Shown here piece after piece: positions 61,576-64,000 of a stretch of DNA of 64,000 nucleotides; the stretch's first letter is position 1; every line of letters begins with the position of its first letter. A model generated the notes under the pieces. That model was not told where the DNA came from, ran no database searches, and saw only the letters and a program-made list of their open reading frames with translations. The stretch covers positions 1,733,635-1,797,634 of the forward strand of contig NC_080060.1 of NCBI RefSeq assembly GCF_026212465.1. The letters run 5' to 3'. The stretch is from Amaranthus tricolor (taxonomy: Eukaryota; Streptophyta; Magnoliopsida; Caryophyllales; Amaranthaceae). Both the position numbers and the translations under genes were made by a program.

Positions 61576-61763
61576 TGTTGGGATGAGTTATCCCACATCG
61601 ATAAATTAAAAATGGTGTGCACGCTTTATAAGCTATTAGAGACCTTCTTCCCATTGCCATATGGTTTTGGGATGGTATATATCTCCTTGGCTTATGAAGT
61701 GTGTGCACTTGTGTCCCCCCGTTAATATGCTGGCATTCACAGTAAGTCCAGCCTAATTTAACA
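61576..61763 (+). repeat. 5' LTR of the TRIM
   Basis: 188 bp, contains TTATCCCACATCGATAAATT. Confidence 0.95.
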
Positions 61764-61885
61764 TGGTATCCGAGCCGATGGTTCGATCAACAATTTAAAA
61801 ATGGTAGGTTCGAAAAGAATGGCGTTCCTACCCTAATTGATTACTCCCACATGCGAACTTGATGGGGGTTCGCATGTGAGGGGGG

Positions 61886-62073
61886 TGTTGGGATGAGTTA
61901 TCCCACATCGATAAATTGAAAATGGTGTGCACGCTTTATAAGCTATTAGAGACCTTTTTCCCATTGCCATATGGTTTTGGGATGGTATATATCTTCTTGG
62001 TTTATGAAGTGTGTGCACTTGTGTCCCCCCGTTAATATGCTGACATTCACAGTAAGTCCAGCCTAATTTAACA
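61886..62073 (+). repeat. 3' LTR of the TRIM
   Basis: 188 bp, five transitions relative to the 5' copy. Confidence 0.95.
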
Positions 62074-62078
62074 ATTAT

Positions 62079-64000
62079 AACTTGATCACACGTATGTCCG
62101 ATCTTGATACGTTTCACCCTTCCATGTGCTTTTTTCTAATCACAACTCTAATATATATTAGCTGTCCATATAATATATATGTATTAGCAAACCTTAAATA
62201 TACTTTATTTATGGAAACTTCTTTTCCTAATTAATAATATATTTTGTGTTGTTTGTGACTTTCTACGGGTTATCGATTAAAAAAAAGTCTTAATAAATAT
62301 AGTAAAAGTTATTTCCATCCTAATAAATCACATGTTATATCAATTATATATTACTCCCTTTGTTTTTAAATATTCTTTTCATTTATTTTTTTTTCGTGAA
62401 ATCCAATGCAAATTTTAAAATTAAATAATTTTAATTATGAGTTTTTAAAAATTCTAAAAAGTTAATATAGAGAAAGTATACATTGAGACGAATCTAACAA
62501 GATCCTACATGAATATATTTTTTTATAGATCGATGAGAAATCTTAATTAAAGTTTAACACTACAATTTATAAATTCTATTTCAAGAAGAACACGTGAAAA
62601 TGGAAGGAATACATGATAAATAAAGCTTATTGTAAACTCATATTTTAAAGAATTTTTTCTAAATAAGCTCTTATCAATCACATTTCTAATTAATCATATC
62701 TAGAAATTGCACTATTTCTACGGGTTAAAATAATGAAATTACATTAATTAATATCTCAAATTACGGATTAATCTATTTGTTTCACATTTTCTTTTGTTGT
62801 TATATTTGGAATCTTATGTTTTGCAAAAAGTTTTTCTAATTGACTTGAGAAAATAAATAAAACAATTTTATTGGTCAATTAATGGAGGCTTGTAAGAATA
62901 TTAAATATATTTTTTATAAAAGTTTATCCAAATAACAAAATAATAAGAATTTAATAAATTTGATGTAAAACATTTCATCTTTACTTATACGCTTTAATTA
63001 TCATGTAAGATACCAAACAGAGTGAATATCGTAAAATAGAAGGTAGAAAAGAAGACAAAAGTTAGAATAGTGTGCTCTTAACAAAAGGCCAAAATTCAAA
63101 AGGGTTAGCATTAAGGTGGACCCCAAATTAGCCTTGAGCATATATGTTTGAATAAATAAGGTTAATTAACCCAAAATGAGCCATCTTTGTAGTAGTTTTA
63201 ATAAGTAATGTGATCAAATTTGGTGTAGTAGATATAGACAAATTGTCCCCCTAATTGAATGCACAAGCCTACATCAAACGTCAAGAGCTTCGCCACCTTC
63301 TATTTTTAAAATAACTTGTAACTTTGACTGTCCATTATCAAATTAAAATCAAAGCTTCTTTTGGTATAATAAAAAAAATTCATTCCTATACCTTAAGTTA
63401 CCATAATTTGTTTTAAATGACCTAGGCTCAAGCATTTTTAGGTAATATTTGGATAATTTGACCGAAAATTCTATTAATATTGAAACATATAATATATAAC
63501 ATGCGATATAATAGCCGAGTTGAGTGTTCATCCCACCCTATACGACTATTCTATATTTGTCTTCGCTTTAACCTTCAATTTAATAACTATGTATGTTTCA
63601 ATAAGTCTAACTTAATTATAAAAACTTTCATTAAATTCTAATAAATTCATATAAAGTAGTTAATTAAGTTTGATAAATTATTGTGAGTCAATTCAAATGT
63701 CTTAATTTTCACTTTAGTTCGATTAATCAATAAGTTTTGAGGAAACGTGTTGCTCTCGCAACTCGATTAATAAATTTTATAAGTTTATCTTAACAAGTAA
63801 AACAACAAATCAATCTCGCAATATACTATCTTTATCTTATGGTATGTATATGAGATCTGTTTGTCTTGTGTTGTTTGTTGTTTATATTTGGAGGTCTTTT
63901 AACTTTTTTATACTCTGATTATAGTTTATATAAGCGAAATAAACTAAATATAATGATGATTATAATATATAGAAATTCTAAATAAAACAAAATATATTAT
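62079..64000. other. AT-rich intergenic DNA to the window end
   Basis: No gene, RNA or clear repeat is supported. Small stretches resemble dispersed low-copy repeats (for example ATCTAACAAGATCCTACATGAA near 62491, also near 46751), but no element ends can be placed. Confidence 0.5.

Larger units (their letters stand above)
61576..62073 (+). mobile_element. Complete TRIM retrotransposon
   Basis: Two 188-bp LTRs (61576-61763, 61886-62073) with TGTTGG...TTTAACA ends differ at five positions, all transitions (about 97% identical). The 122-bp interior starts with a PBS (TGGTATCCGAGCC, 61764 on) and ends in a purine tract (GTGAGGGGGG). The flanking 5-bp target duplication ATTAT is exact (61571-61575, 62074-62078). 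It has no coding capacity, as expected for TRIMs, which borrow enzymes from larger elements. Confidence 0.95.

Noticed and set aside
62479..62520. Short similarity to 46741-46790 (ATCTAACAAGATCCTACATGAA type)
   Set aside because: Real but too short and AT-rich to define an element; mentioned only as a dispersed low-copy repeat.

Overview
This is plant nuclear DNA. The genes are split by many GT-AG introns, the intergenic DNA is very AT-rich, and there are six long (AT)n runs, the longest about 139 bp. Plant families are present (SPINDLY, a LOB-domain factor, plant-type PARP1, an AVT1-type amino-acid transporter), together with plant transposons. The proteins look eudicot. I cannot fix the species from sequence alone.

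Five genes are supported. From left to right they are: the 3' two-thirds of SPINDLY (SPY, + strand, 832-4862, cut by the window edge); deoxyhypusine hydroxylase (DOHH, +, 12263-14900, 7 exons, 307 aa); PARP1 (+, 15981-26277, 20 exons, 988 aa); a vacuolar-type amino-acid transporter of the AVT1 group (-, 26997-29413, 3 coding exons, 411 aa, convergent with PARP1); and a class I LBD transcription factor (+, 57377-59966, 2 exons, 245 aa). I rebuilt the exon structures by hand. Each keeps frame through every junction and retains its family's diagnostic residues. The genes are not an operon or pathway: they are housekeeping or regulatory genes that happen to be neighbours.

The space between and inside the genes is shaped by transposons. 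(1) 5930-11612 is a Mutator-like element with TIRs of about 150 bp that carries a decayed transposase and a decayed plant-mobile-domain (PMD) gene. (2) 31845-33310 is a rearranged relative with a broken GRF zinc-finger gene on one strand and a PMD C-terminus on the other. (3) 37729-42386 is a Ty1/copia element with a TATAT target duplication that has lost its integrase core. (4) 49280-54707 is a hAT-like MITE with a perfect 8-bp TSD, split by a non-autonomous Ty3-type element (49478-54465) that has very unequal LTRs but an exact 5-bp TSD. (5) 61576-62073 is a complete TRIM with an ATTAT TSD, and a related inverted solo LTR lies at 60498-60746. (6) Several MITEs and foldback elements sit in introns. 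One of them sits at the 3' splice site of PARP1 exon 5, where its target duplication supplies the AG acceptor. A decayed NLR (RPP13-like 4 type) lies at 34406-35275.

The most interesting signals are the MULE family that mobilises PMD and GRF genes, the splice-site MITE in PARP1, the asymmetric LTR element nested in a MITE, and the TRIM/solo-LTR pair. I saw no rRNA, tRNA or CRISPR.
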